Below, piece by piece: positions 9,641 to 20,429 of a DNA stretch of 64,000 nt. Numbering within the stretch: position 1 is the stretch's first letter; the number at the start of each line of letters is the position of its first letter. The notes under the pieces are model-generated. The model was not told where the DNA came from. It saw only the letters and a list, made by a program, of their open reading frames with translations, and did no database searches. Origin of the DNA: Rebecca billardiae RCC1528 (Eukaryota; Haptophyta); NCBI GenBank assembly GCA_965240325.2, contig OZ251222.1, forward strand, positions 868,001 through 932,000, in the 5' to 3' direction. The translations under genes were made by a program, and so were the position numbers.

Positions 9641-10513
9641 CGTTGCGCTCGCTCCGGCCTCCGCCGTACGTCTTCACGGGGCGCGCGGTGAAGACTGAAG
9701 ACTGATGCCGAGAGTTAAAAAAAGGGAGTCCAGGGTGGCTCCGCAACAGCCTACTACTACAAGCAAGGGCGGTACTACAGTACAAGCCAGTGCGGAGGAC
9801 CTCGCCCTCCCGCTCGGCTGACGTGGTCGGTGCCTACCTCGCGGCGCCCCCTGGCCTTGCTGCGCACCCGTACGGTGTTGGTCTGGCACCGCGTCTGACT
9901 CCTGCCGTGGGAGCGCTGCTGGCGGTCCTGACGTGAGCCGGAGTGCGGCCGCGGTCCGCATGGACCTGCGGCGCTGGGGCCAGAGGATGCCATGGATGGC
10001 GAGTCGAGATCTGTGGTGGGGGATGAGATGGCTTTGCGATATGAGGCTGTGACGGCTGCGTGCAGACACGCTAGCCTGGTGTACGGTACACACACACACA
10101 GATATACATATTCGCGGTGATGCGGACCCCGTACACTGTGGGCTGTGGCCCTGAGTTCTCAACCTTGGCGCTCTTTATACTATCACCGCGAATCCGTAGA
10201 CTGTCAGTGTCAAGCGGACCGTAGGCTCTATCGGTTCAATTGCTCTGCCGCATCATTCATCACCGCTCAATCACCAGCTGAATAGCACAATAATAAGCAC
10301 TAGCAGCAGCCGCACGGCTGATCGAATGGCGCGGTAGACGTAGGACTTGGCACTACGTCTACGTTATTCTACGTAGTGCGGGCGCGGCTGTACGGCCGCT
10401 ACGGTCTGACGAGTACGGAGAAAGCAGCATCGATCAGTAGCAGTCAGTGATCGGCAGCAGGCGCCGAAATAGCAGCTGTCGTCATCATCAGAAAGTGGCA
10501 AGTGGCGCACGTC
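9641..10513. other. Intergenic spacer with short CA tract and small inverted repeat
   Basis: There is a short (AC)n run near 10088-10100. A 10-bp inverted repeat (GTAGACGTAG / CTACGTCTAC) lies near 10333-10363, followed by another CTACGTAG word. No gene was recognised. Confidence 0.5.
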
Positions 10514-12355
10514 TCACTTTGATCGCACGTGACTCGTGACTTGTGACCGTGACGTGACGAGTGCGATGCGCCGCAGGGAGTGCAGGATCTCGTCCACTGC
10601 GTCAGGGGCTGTGGCGCAGTGCTGGATGTTGGACTCCTCGGTATACTGAAGGCGGCGCGCCCACTGCGCCATGGCCGCGCGCCGTTCGACGATCTCGTGC
10701 CGAGGCACTGCCCGAAGCTGCTGGAGGATAGGCGCCTCGCCTGACATTGCTCCCTTCACGTCGAGCTGGATGGCAAAGCTGTCGTACGGAATGACGTCGT
10801 TGAAGGGGCGTGGCACCCACGGCGCGAAGAGCACTGGGATGCAACCGAGTACGATGCCATCGTGGAAGGACTTGCGCAGCGGAGAGTCGCCAAAGGGCTG
10901 GAGACACAAGTCGGAGTTTGCGATGATGTCAAAATCGGCGGTGCGATCATCAGCACTTGTGCTGTGGATGTCGCCCATCTTGTGCCGGTGGCTGGCGTTG
11001 CCGTAGCGCAGCGGACTCACGTCCTGCGCACCTGCCGCGAGCGCCTCCCGAAGCTCGGCACACAGCCGGACGCGCTGGCATACGCCAAAGCCAACCCGCG
11101 TGGCCAATGCCTCCTTCTGTTCGCAGCCAGCCCCCGGGCGATAGCATGACTGTGCGGGCGGCAGCTCCGCGCATCTGCCCTTGGATCCGCGCAGGAAGTC
11201 ACAGCTGCCGAGAAAGCCCACTCGGTAGCGACGCGGCGCGGACTCCACCTGCGGCGCTGCGCTCACCAGCGCTTCCATTCTCTTCAGCCCTCGGCCTCCA
11301 CCAGCGCGGGGCCATGGACGGGCGCTCGGTCTCGAAACGGCTGGGTTCGACGGCGGGCTGACAGGGGCGGGCGCGTGCATGGAGAACGATGACTGGTACG
11401 GGAGGTGCACGTCCAGCCGGTGCCAGGGCGACCCTGGCTGCAGGAGCAGCTTGGGGGCGCTGGGTTTGGCGATCTGCGCGCCGGGAGCGCCTGCGGGGTA
11501 GAGACCCCGCGCGGCGATCGCCTCGATCACGGGACGGAAGGCGCTGCGAAAGGCGCTGCACTCTTTGGCTGAGAGGCAGGCCTCGTTGCCAACGACCAAA
11601 ATGCCGTGCTCACGCGCGAGCTGCACCGTCTTCCCGCCATCACCTGTGAGGGGGTTGATGATGAAGTGAACTTGCCTACGGCCTATGCGGCCTGCAATAT
11701 CGCCGCCGCCGCCATCGGCAGCCTTCTTGGCCTCCATGTACTGGACGTACTCCTCGAACAGGGCAGGGCCATAGTTGTTGTCCAGCTCCGGGAATGGATA
11801 GTCGTCATGCGGGACGATGAATGGGAGCGGGATGTACACCAGCTCCACATCGTCCTGCACTGGTGGCAACGATACGTGTGTGGAGAGCACTCCCTCTTCC
11901 GGCACGGCCGCTGAGCCGTTGCCCGAGGCTGGCGACACGCCCGCGACCATGGCCATGGAGGCGTTGCGCTGCGCCTGCTCGTACTCGCGGAGGCGGGCAG
12001 CCAGCCATAAGGGGAGGCTGGGCATGCACGCCACGTGCATGGCGAGAGAATTGCCTTCGACGTCGTAAAAGGGGTGCGTCGTGATGAGCTGGCGGCCCCA
12101 GGGCACGGCACGCGTCAGTGGGGCGTCCCCCTTCTTGCAGCCGCCGCCGCACGGGTAGGCTCTGCCGCATCTCTGCCGCCCCCACATCCCGCGCTCCAGG
12201 GTCGCGAGCCGAGGGGGCAGGGTCGCGATTGTCACCCGCGGGCATCCGGCGTACGGGGCGATGGCAGCGGCCGCGCTGCCTCGGGTGGCGGCCACGCCGA
12301 GCGCGACGAGAACCACTCCTCGGAGACGGAGCGTGGCTCGGCGGGGCAGCACCAT
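10514..12355 (-). CDS. Exostosin-family glycosyltransferase (GT47-like)
   Basis: 613 aa, single exon, ATG at 12355. The N-terminus is basic then hydrophobic (LRLRGVVLVALGVAA), consistent with a signal anchor for Golgi lumenal orientation. The middle contains the exostosin-like stretch DVELVYIPLPFIVP and HFIINPLTGDGG. The C-terminal third has the most diagnostic GT47 block: FDIIANSDLCLQPFGD, then SFHDGIVLGCIPVLF and PFNDVIPYDSFAIQLD, matching the family pattern F-L-P-GD-P-S-R-DA-GCIPV. Algal GT47 enzymes usually transfer hexoses, arabinose or glucuronic acid onto cell-surface polysaccharides; the substrate here is unknown. A proline-rich insertion (about residues 330-360) separates the halves. 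Upstream of its start lies the repeat island beginning at 12470. Confidence 0.85.
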   Translation of the reverse strand: MVLPRRATLRLRGVVLVALGVAATRGSAAAAIAPYAGCPRVTIATLPPRLATLERGMWGRQRCGRAYPCGGGCKKGDAPLTRAVPWGRQLITTHPFYDVEGNSLAMHVACMPSLPLWLAARLREYEQAQRNASMAMVAGVSPASGNGSAAVPEEGVLSTHVSLPPVQDDVELVYIPLPFIVPHDDYPFPELDNNYGPALFEEYVQYMEAKKAADGGGGDIAGRIGRRQVHFIINPLTGDGGKTVQLAREHGILVVGNEACLSAKECSAFRSAFRPVIEAIAARGLYPAGAPGAQIAKPSAPKLLLQPGSPWHRLDVHLPYQSSFSMHAPAPVSPPSNPAVSRPSARPWPRAGGGRGLKRMEALVSAAPQVESAPRRYRVGFLGSCDFLRGSKGRCAELPPAQSCYRPGAGCEQKEALATRVGFGVCQRVRLCAELREALAAGAQDVSPLRYGNASHRHKMGDIHSTSADDRTADFDIIANSDLCLQPFGDSPLRKSFHDGIVLGCIPVLFAPWVPRPFNDVIPYDSFAIQLDVKGAMSGEAPILQQLRAVPRHEIVERRAAMAQWARRLQYTEESNIQHCATAPDAVDEILHSLRRIALVTSRSQVTSHVRSK

Positions 12356-12505
12356 GTTGTGTCCCGCGGGCGGGCCCGTTCATTAAGGCGGACGACGCCC
12401 AAAAACAGTTTTCACAAAATACAGTCATACGCACACAGCTCATCAGACAAGCAATATTGCATGTTGTTGCAGTTTACTACGATTTAACGTGCACACTTTA
12501 TTGTT

Positions 12506-14011
12506 CGTTCCCCCTGCACTGGGAATCCGCGGTTTCGCACTATTCAGAGCGCGAGGCCGCGGCATAGCAACGCAGATTTAGTCTTCCGATTGCTCTATCA
12601 GACCACTTGAACGATCTAATCGAGCTTTCCAATTAAAAATGACGAAACCAGATCCATCCATTCGAGAAGCCAAATCCCGAGCGCGGCAAAGCCGTGGAAC
12701 AGCAGTAATCAGCCTCGTCAGCGATAGTCCGCTCACGAAATCGATGCTCTAGGAATGAGTTCTTCGCGTGCGACCGGAGGCGGGAGCCCTCGCGGGTGCG
12801 AGCACCGATTTCTGACCCGCCGGCCTGCGGCCGGGCGGCGGCGAGTGCGATGCGGGCCAGGGCGCTGCGGGCGCGGATGTGCTCGCGGAGCCGGCGTGCG
12901 TGGACGGGCTGTTGCGGGAGAGTATCTGCCGCCATCCTGCGCCGCGCGTCTTGCGCCAAGCCTCTTTCGCCTCGGCTCAGGGCAGCGCGCACGGCGCGCG
13001 CCGCCTCAACTGGCCAGCCTTGCCTGCGCCGCAGCCGACCGCGCGCGCGCCGTGCGCGGCGTGGTCGGGAAGGAACGGGCGCGGCTGCCGGGCGAGATGA
13101 CGACATCATGTGCGCACGCCATGCCGCCCCGCCACGCCTTGCCGAGCGTGTCGCCGGTCCGTTTGCACGCCTCTTCGAGTTGTCACAAATGGTGTGCGGC
13201 ACGGCCTCGCGGTCGTGACCCTTGTCGGGACGATCATTGAGACACAGAACAGTCCCAGACGGGCAAGCGGGATACTCTTCCATGAATGTTCATCACCGCG
13301 TGGTCATGTAGAAGTGCTGGGTGCGACGCTTCCTCGCGCGGATGCACTTTCATCATCTTCTTCGAGCTCAGGTCTGGCTTCAGGCACGACTGAAGAAATC
13401 AGCACTCGTCAACAGCTGTGCGGATCCGTTATCGTGCCCTTTCGCGGCGCCGCGGGGCGGCATAGCGTGCGCACATGATGTCGTCATCTCGCCCGGCAGC
13501 ACCCCTTGTTCCTTTCCGACCACGCCGCGCACGGCGCGCGCGCGGTTGGCTGCCGGCGCGGCTGTGCTGGCCTCGAGGCGGCGCGCGCGTGCGCGCTGCC
13601 CTGAGCCGCGGCGAAAAGAGGCGTGGCGCGAGACGCGCGGCACAGGAGGGCGCCAGATACTCTCCCGCGACAGCCTGTCCACGCAAGCCGGCTCCGCGAG
13701 CACATCCGCGCCCGCAGCGCCGTGCCCCGGGCGCGCCCCGCCAACGGCGCTCGGCCGCCTTCGCCGCTGCCGCCTGCCGCCGAGGGCAAAAGGTCAAGAT
13801 TTGGTCGGCCCTCGCCTGCCGAGCCGCCACCGGGGGCTCCCTGCCCTCTATCTCGTTGCGGCTCAATTTTGGGATTGCGAGACCAGCTCATCGATTGACG
13901 CACATCCGCACCCGCGAGACCTGAAAATCTTATTCGCGGGTAGCGACGGGTGCGTCCTCCGGCTGTTTTTCTTGTATGTCCAAACCGCGGATTCCCAGTG
14001 CAGGGGGAACG
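12506..14011. mobile_element. Fold-back element copy A, 1.5 kb, 30-bp terminal inverted repeats
   Basis: A 30-base sequence (CGTTCCCCCTGCACTGGGAA then TCCGCGGTTT) at 12506-12535 is repeated exactly in inverted orientation at 13982-14011. Inside, a second, longer pair of inverted arms (about 12861-13130 and 13454-13721, roughly 270 nt each, diverged) surrounds a 323-nt loop (13131-13453). The loop is clearly homologous, in the same orientation, to the loop of the element at 42679-43784. No frame within it is conserved between the two copies (1- and 2-nt indels occur in the loop), so it is probably non-coding. It is best described as a non-autonomous fold-back element; superfamily unknown. Confidence 0.75.
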
Positions 14012-14024
14012 ACCTGGTGGGTTG

Positions 14025-14168
14025 AGGCGTGATTGACAGTAATCTACTCACGGACACCCGCAACTTGAACTTGCCAATTGTCACCGCCCATGTTATGATA
14101 AAGCCGTCGCAGTATCTCATAATCGAATCTCGCCTGCCTATTAAAGCTGTGTGCGTCAATCTACGCCT
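14025..14168. repeat. Nested 144-bp insertion with short inverted ends
   Basis: The ends AGGCGTGATTGAC (14025) and GTCAATCTACGCCT (14155-14168) are inverted copies with a one-base insertion. The insertion lies inside the right flank of the larger island and explains its asymmetry (9 nt on the left versus 164 nt on the right between the outer end and the 30-bp repeat). Related sequence occurs near 17950-18028 and 60575-60670, including the phrase GTCAATCTCGCCTGCCTGAG. Confidence 0.6.
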
Positions 14169-14280
14169 TAACCAAGTGTGCACATTAAATCATAGTAAAC
14201 TGTACTGTCGATCTCGCCTGCAGCAGAGCTACCTGTGTCAGGTCTACCCACCTGTCCAGTGGCAGCAGCAGCGCAGATTC

Positions 14281-15544
14281 TTTGGCGGGCCGTACGGGTA
14301 GCGGGTAGTGCCCGGGAAAAAGATAAGAAAAAGAAAAGAAAAAGAAAATCGCCTCGCAAAGAAAAGAACGCCTCGCTCACTACCGGGCGCCCTCGCAGCT
14401 CCCACTGGGGACGCTCGGCCGAAAACCATCTGGCGCCTGGCGCGGAGCGCGTGGGCCGCGCGCGCCAAATCCAACGCCGGCGCGGACATCGCGCGAGGAT
14501 TTCCTAGACGGATTTTCGCCCGATTCGCGATTGCTGCCCTCGTCGTCTCGCGTGCAGGTCGAACGGGGGCCAAAGTCGACGCGTTTGGAGGTACGCTCGG
14601 CGCGTCGACACGATCGTGCGACCTGGGACGATCCTCGCCCGACTTGCACGGCGAGCGCTCGCACAGGCCATAGTATCAAGCGCTGCGCACGACAGCCACC
14701 TCGTGCGATCCACCGCCGCGCGTCGGGCTCGGTGCGGAAACGCATTCATCACGAGGTGTCTCGCGGGCGGGAAGCGCCATCGCACGCGAGGCAAGATTTG
14801 GCGCGGCCTTCTGAACTCGATCGCCGGAATCCGCGCACCGGACTCAGTCCTCGCTCGCGGTCCGGTCCCTCAGCCGAAGCCCACGTCCGGACTGCATGGC
14901 GTCGACGGTCACCAATGCGACGGAAGCGCAGCGCCAACGGCGTACGACGCGCAGCGGACGCACCTCCCGGGTCTGTCGCCGTGGCAGCAACCGCGTCATC
15001 GCGAGTTGGCGACCCTCGCCGCAGCGCGACACAGACAAGCCCGTGATGCCATCCGCAGAGAGATGAAACGTCGAGCATGCAACACCGCCGGGCCATCCTC
15101 GTCCATGGCGCAGGCGCTGCGGGACGAGGCAGAAGTCGTCACGCCGGTGACGGATGCGCTGCGATTCGTGTGCCTGCGTGAGCAGCTCGTGCCCACTCTC
15201 GATCGCGAGTGGCACACGCTGTCGCTGTGCGCGCGCGCGCGCACAACCAACAGCTCCTCGTGCCGCCGAGCACGCGAGCGCCAGGCCTGTCGAAGATGCG
15301 AAGAGCGACGACCGCGTGAACGGCAACGCGCTCGTGCTCAGCGAGACGTGTGTGCACGTCGGGGAGCCGCAACTTCACGTGTCACTGGTCCTTGCACTCG
15401 ACTGTCCGTCACCCACGGCCACGAGCGAATGTGGAAAGACTCGCGAACCCGCAAAGGATACGACAATGTCATTGCGACAGCACTGGCACGGCCCGCCGAC
15501 GCCCCCGCCCGCCAGGGCACAGTTTTTTAGTTTGGCGGGCCGTA
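14281..15544 (+). mobile_element. Dispersed repeat, copy 1 (1.25 kb) upstream of the prolyl 4-hydroxylase
   Basis: The segment starting GTAGTGCCCGGGAAAAAGAT and ending near GCCAGGGCACAGTTTT is repeated in direct orientation at 18029-19557. Copy 1 is flanked by an exact 14-base direct repeat, TTTGGCGGGCCGTA, at 14281-14294 and 15531-15544. This could be a target-site duplication or an intrinsic end. Relative to copy 2 it lacks about 300 nt after 15341. A plus-strand frame (14616-15530) stays in register with copy 2 for about 200 codons, so the repeat may descend from coding sequence; I do not recognise the product. Its 3' end lies about 50 bases from the hydroxylase ATG. Confidence 0.7.
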
Positions 15545-15597
15545 TTTCAGATTGATCATTGGAACAGCTCCGCTCCGCGGCTCCGCCGGGCGGCCCC

Positions 15598-17717
15598 ATG
15601 CTCCTCCGATTTGCCCTCCTCGCCGCGGGCATGGCCCGGGCCCTGGCGGGAGAGGACCCGAGCTGTGTGTCGTGGGCGTTGGCCGGAGAGTGCGAGACTA
15701 ACGCTCGGTACATGATGGCCTCGTGCGCCGCTGCATGCGCGGCGCACGCGGCGGGCACGCTCAGGAGCGCGCCCGACGATGCCGAGCCGCAGGACTACGA
15801 GCCGGAATGCGAGGGCTACGCGCGCGGGGGTGAGTGCGCACGCAACCCAGCATTCATGCTGGAGCGCTGCCGCAAGAGCTGCGACGCGTGGGAGCGCAAG
15901 CACGGCGTCATGCTCGACCGGAAGGGCGAGTGCGTGAACCTCGCGCTGCACGGCCACTGCATCGACGACTCGGTCACGATGGCGCAGAGCTGCAACGCGA
16001 GCTGCGAGATCGCCGCCAAGTGCCTGACGCAGTCCCAGCTCAATCTGGGCGTGTGCGACAAGGCGCTGCGCTGCGAGACGACCGACCTCGACCGGGACTG
16101 CGCCGCGCGCGCGGCGCGCGGCGAGTGCGCCACGCGGCCCGTGCCAATGGCGCGCCGCTGCCTCGCGACCTGCTCGCGCGTCGACCTGGACGCGGTGCTG
16201 CGCGTGCACCTGCCCGAGGCGCCCGCGATCATCTCCCCGCGGATTGACCTGCCGCCCAGTGCGAGCCGCGCATACGAGCGCTGCGCCGTCGCGCCCTTCT
16301 TCGAGCGCACGAATCGGTACAAGCTGCACTACCCAGACGTGTGCTGGCGGCCACCGCTTGGAGGCAGCGCGGGCCCGGGTGCGAAGGGCCCGGGCGATGA
16401 CGGGCGGGCGCGCGCTGACGGGAGTGGACGTGCTCGGCGCCGCCGTGGGCCGCGCCTGCCCTGGCAGGACCGCTTCTTCGTGCGCGGCCCCGACGCCCCG
16501 GAGCGCGGCGCCGCGCACGCGCTCGGGTACGTCCATGCTGACGACCCGGAGCCATGCCCGTACGCGGCCGATCACGTCACGCCGCGCGTGCCAGGCGGGC
16601 CGGTCGTGCTGCCGCCGCAGGGGGAGTGGCACACGTCGCACGCGGTCACGCTGGTGCACGTGCTCGCGAGCCCGCGCGTGCGGCTGCTCCACGACTTCCT
16701 CGCGCCGGGCGAGGCGGACGAGATCGTCGCGCTCTCGCAGCGCACCTTCCACCGCTCGCCCGTGCGCTCGGTCGCGACGAGCAAGCGCACGTCCTCCACG
16801 GGCTTCCCGCCGTCGAGCGCCGAGGTGGTGAAGCGGGTGCGCGCGCGCGTCGCCGCGTTCTCGGGCTACCCCGACTCGTCGCTCGAGCCGATGCAGATCG
16901 TGCGCTACGAGCCGTCCGAGCGGTACGAACCCCACCACGACCTCTTCGACATCTGCGACTTTGAGCAGCGGCCGCGCCGCCACCTCACCTTCCTCATCTA
17001 TCTGTCGGTGCGTGCGCGCGCGGCGCGTGCGCCCGTGCGCCGCGTCGCGGTGTGCTCGTGCGCTCAGCCCGTCGGCCGCCGCGCTGCGCCCTCCGCGCAC
17101 CGCAGGAGCTGCCGCACGGCGCGGGCGGAGACACGGCCTTCCCTCGCCTCAACGTGCGTGTGGCGCCGCGCAAGAACACGGCGCTCGTCTTCAACGACGT
17201 GCTCGACTCGGGCTTCGACGACGAGCGCACAGAGCACGCCGGCACGGCACCGGCCGCAGGGATCAAGTACGCCATCAACCTCTGGGTACGAGCGCCGCCG
17301 ACGTCGGCCAAGAAGGGCAGCAGCGCCGTCGGAGCCGGTGGTGGCGCGGCGGGCGCGGCGCGCAACGCCCATCACGCGTCGCACGCTGCGCCCGTCGACT
17401 TTGCCGCAGAAGGCGACACATGGGCGGCGAGGATGCCGCGGGGAGGGCTCGACGGCGCCACGGGCCAGGTTGCATCCGAGATCGGGCACGCGGCGCGCAG
17501 CATGGGTGTGTCGCCAGCTGCTCTCATCGGTGCGGCTGCGGCGATCGTCCTCGCGGCGAGCGCAGCCGGCGGCCTCGGCATGCGGCGCAAGGCGAGTGCC
17601 AAGGGGAAGGGCGGTGCGGGCGGGATGCACGATGCGCCGCAGTCTCCCACGGCGGAGCACGCCGAGAGCCAGCCGAACACAGCTCGCAAGCGCAAGCCAA
17701 AGGCGGGGGGCAAGTGA
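15598..17717 (+). CDS. Prolyl 4-hydroxylase with four ShKT-like modules and C-terminal membrane anchor
   Basis: Two exons, 15598-17007 and 17106-17717, giving 673 aa. The intron (98 nt; donor GTGCGT, acceptor GCAG, phase 0) interrupts the catalytic domain. A signal peptide (MLLRFALLAAGMARALA) precedes four six-Cys-like modules with the pattern C-x-GEC-x-M-x-C-x-C (for example YARGGECARN ... MLERCRKSC). The 2OG-Fe(II) domain has HHD (H446, D448), the distal H514 in RTEHAG and the 2-oxoglutarate-binding K524 in GIKYAINLWV, so the catalytic set is complete. A late hydrophobic segment (ALIGAAAAIVLAASAAGGLG) and a basic tail suggest membrane anchoring. It should hydroxylate proline in secreted, collagen- or extensin-like proteins in the ER. 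Dispersed repeats lie on both sides. Confidence 0.93.
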
Positions 17718-17949
17718 CGAATGAAAATCGTCGCGTGGACGTGGACGCCTGCCGCCCTGCCATCATCGCCCATCATGCATGTTCCAGACATCATGTTCGT
17801 CACGCGATGCTAGTATGAGCGCAGCGGATCGTCGGACAAGTTACAATAAGTAGTTGACAAGTAGTACTACGGAGTACGCGGTGACTATACTTGGGAACGG
17901 CGTGAGGGTTCGGCCGCCTCAGTAGTAGTTACTGCATGTTGATGTTCCG

Positions 17950-18028
17950 AGGGGCGGTGACAGTTGGCGGGCGTCAATCTCGCCTGCCTGAGCTGTGTGC
18001 GTCTTTTATTCTTATAGTTACAAACTGT
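17950..18028. repeat. Short dispersed repeat (GTCAATCTCGCCTGCCTGAG family)
   Basis: This carries the words CGTCAATCTCGCCTGCCTGA, then GCTGTGTGCGTC and TTATTCTTA, which recur at 60627-60666 and, diverged, within 14025-14168. It lies immediately before repeat copy 2. Confidence 0.6.
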
Positions 18029-19557
18029 ATGGCGGGCCGTAGGTCCGCCCCTTGTAGTGCCCGGGAAAAAGATAAGAAAAAGAAAACGAATAAAGAAAAT
18101 CGCCTCGCAGAGAAAAGAAAATCGCCTCGCTCACTACCGGGCGCCCTCGCAGCTCCCGCACTGGGGACGCTCGGCCGAAAACACAGTACCGGGTGGCGCG
18201 GAGCGCGTGGGCCGCGCGCGCCAAATCCAACGCCGGCGCGGACATCGCGCGAGGATTTCCTAGACGCATTTTCGCCCGATTCGCGATTGCTGCCCTCGTC
18301 GTCTCGCGTGCAGGTCGAACGGGGGCTAAATCGACGCGTTTGGAGCGGTACGCTCGGCGCGTCGACACGATCGTGCGACCTGGGGCGATCCTCGCCCGAC
18401 GTGCACGTCGAAAGCTCGCACCGGCCATAGCATCATGCGCTGCGCACGATGACCGCCTCGCGCGATCCACCGTCGCGCGTCGGGCTCGGTGCGAGAATGC
18501 CCTCATCACGAGGCGTCTCGCGGGCGGGAAGCGCCATCGCACGCGACGCAAGATTTGGCGCGGCCTTCTGAACTCGATCGCCGGAATCCGCGCACCGGAC
18601 TCAGTCATTGCTCGCGGTCCGGTCCCTCAGCCGAAGCCCACGTCCGGCCTGCATGGCGTCGACGGTGACCAATGCGACGGAAGCGCAGCGCCAACGGCGT
18701 ACGACGCGCAGCGGACGCACCTCCCGAGTCTGTCGCCGTGGCAGCAACCGCGTCTTCGCGAGTTGGCGACCCTCGCCGCAGCGCGACACAGACAAGCCCG
18801 TGATGCCATCTGCAGAGAGACGGGACGTCGAGCATGCAACATCGCCGCGCCATCCTCGTCCATGGCGCAGGCGCTGCGGGACGAGGCGGACGTCGTCACG
18901 CCGGTGACGGATGCGCTGCGAGGCGTGTGTTTGCTCGAGCAGCTCGTGCCCACTCTCGGTCGCGAGTGGCACACGCTGTCGCTGTGCGCGCGCGCGCACA
19001 ACCAACAGCTCCTCGTGCCGCCGAACACGCAGGCGCCAGACCTGTCGCACGAGGCGAAGAGCGACGACCGCGCGAACGTCAACGCGCTCGTGCTCAGCGT
19101 GGCAGCCGTGCACGACGCCAACGCGACCTGCGCCGAGCCCATCATGCCCGGAGCAGACATCGGCAAGCATCCTCGCGACGACCGCTCTCGGCTGGCGGCA
19201 GGAGGACATGCACATGATCTACTCTGGCGGCTTCGTCGGCGGCGAGGCGCTCGATTACGCCATCGCGGTCGAGATGCGGCACATACAGCGCGTACCCGCG
19301 CTCGCGCGGAGCAACGGGCTACCCGCCCCGCCCCGCGTGCTGCACATTCCCTCGTGGGTGTGGGCCTCGCTGATGCGCATAAGAGTACAGACTGAGACGT
19401 GTACACGTCGGGGAGCCAACTTCACGTGTCACTGGTCCTTGCACTCGACTGTCCGTCACCCACGGCCACGAGCGAATGTGGAAAGACGCGAACCCGCAGA
19501 GGATACATTGCGACAGCACTGGCACGGCCCGCCGACCCCCCCCGCCCGCCAGGGCAC
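18029..19557 (+). mobile_element. Dispersed repeat, copy 2 (1.5 kb) downstream of the prolyl 4-hydroxylase
   Basis: This is a direct copy of 14281-15544, about 90% identical by eye, with about 300 additional nt at 19099-19398 that copy 1 lacks. The plus frame 18193-19395 is open for 400 codons and aligns with the copy 1 frame without frameshift for about 200 codons (KIWRGLLNSIAGIRAPDSV, then QALRDEADVVTPVTDALR). The opposite strand is also open, as usual at this GC, so coding status is unproven. No transposase, reverse transcriptase or helicase motif was found. The copy runs straight into the 270-bp repeat at 19561. Confidence 0.7.
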
Positions 19558-19560
19558 AGT

Positions 19561-19829
19561 TTTATGGCCCGCGGTGCAGGGCGGAGCGCGCAGCGTGGAG
19601 CCCGCACCAGCGGGCCCGAACCACGTTTCAAAAAGATCTTTGATCATCAGCAAGAAAAAAGGGACGGGGGGCGATTTTTAGGGCTGGCGGAGACCGAGTT
19701 TCGAGTTTTTGAGATCGCATTGAGAGGTCTATCAGGCCAAAAAAAACCGCGCCCAGCTGATTCCCTTAAGTAAAGTGCGATCTGGACGTCAGCTGGACGT
19801 GACATTAGTGTAACGGTTCGTTACGAGCG
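19561..19829 (+). repeat. 270-bp dispersed repeat, copy 1
   Basis: The repeat begins TTTATGGCCCGCGGTGCAGG and ends at the palindrome GTAACGGTTCGTTAC followed by GAGCG. It occurs again at 35191-35462 (plus, diverged) and 53913-54197 (minus, nearly identical). It contains a conserved AAAAGATCTTTGATCA word and a run of A with GGGACGGGGGGCGA. The ends are not inverted repeats of each other and no coding frame is seen, so a SINE-like or non-autonomous origin is possible. Superfamily is not known. Confidence 0.8.
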
Positions 19830-20429
19830 CGATTTTAAGTATATGAGATTGCCGCCAACCGCGCCAACCGATAAAAACGGCAAGGCAAGGGATCGGGAAA
19901 CTTGATCACTTCTAACTGTGAATAGTAAAAAAAAGCAGCGCGACGAACCCGGGCGCGCCGGCCCTTGATTCAGCCGCGGTCACGGCTTTCGCTCTGAGCG
20001 AGCTTTGCTCGGGCAGCGCCCACCCCGACCGGGGGACGTCGCAGCAGTGACGGCGCGTGGCGGTGGCGGGGGCCGGCCGGCCGCTGGTCTCGCCCTCGCG
20101 CTCTGCTCTCCCCGAGCGCGTCTGTCGCCTCGCAGGCCGCGCGTCTCGCCCTCTCGCTCCGCTCTCCCTGAGGCTGAGCTCGCGGCCCGCCAGTGTCTGC
20201 TGTCACCTCGCACTGCGCGCGCCACGGACACATGCGCGACGAGATCGCGGCGGGGGCGGCGAGATCGCGGCGGGGGCGACGGGCAACAACCTGCCCGCGG
20301 GCGCGTTCGTCACTCGAGGAGCAGCGCGCAAGGGCGAGCCGAGTCCGGAGCACGCTCGCGAGCTCGTCGCTCGCCGACCGGAGTAGAGCGCGCCGCCCGC
20401 CGCCGCCGAGCGAGCGGCGCGGCAGAGCT

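Larger units (their letters stand above)
12470..14202. repeat. Outer inverted pair bounding the repeat island (27-bp ends)
   Basis: A 27-base word at 12470-12496 (CAGTTTACTACGATTTAACG then TGCACAC) recurs inverted at 14176-14202 with two mismatches. The same end sequence is found at 43863-43890 beside the second fold-back element and, degraded, near 56938. It therefore marks the boundary of a dispersed element. The interval encloses the 30-bp terminal inverted repeats of the fold-back element plus a nested 144-bp insertion on the right. Confidence 0.65.

Noticed and set aside
12633-13866. Overlapping frames within fold-back copy A
   Set aside because: They arise from GC-rich inverted arms, and frames in the loop are broken by indels between the two element copies.
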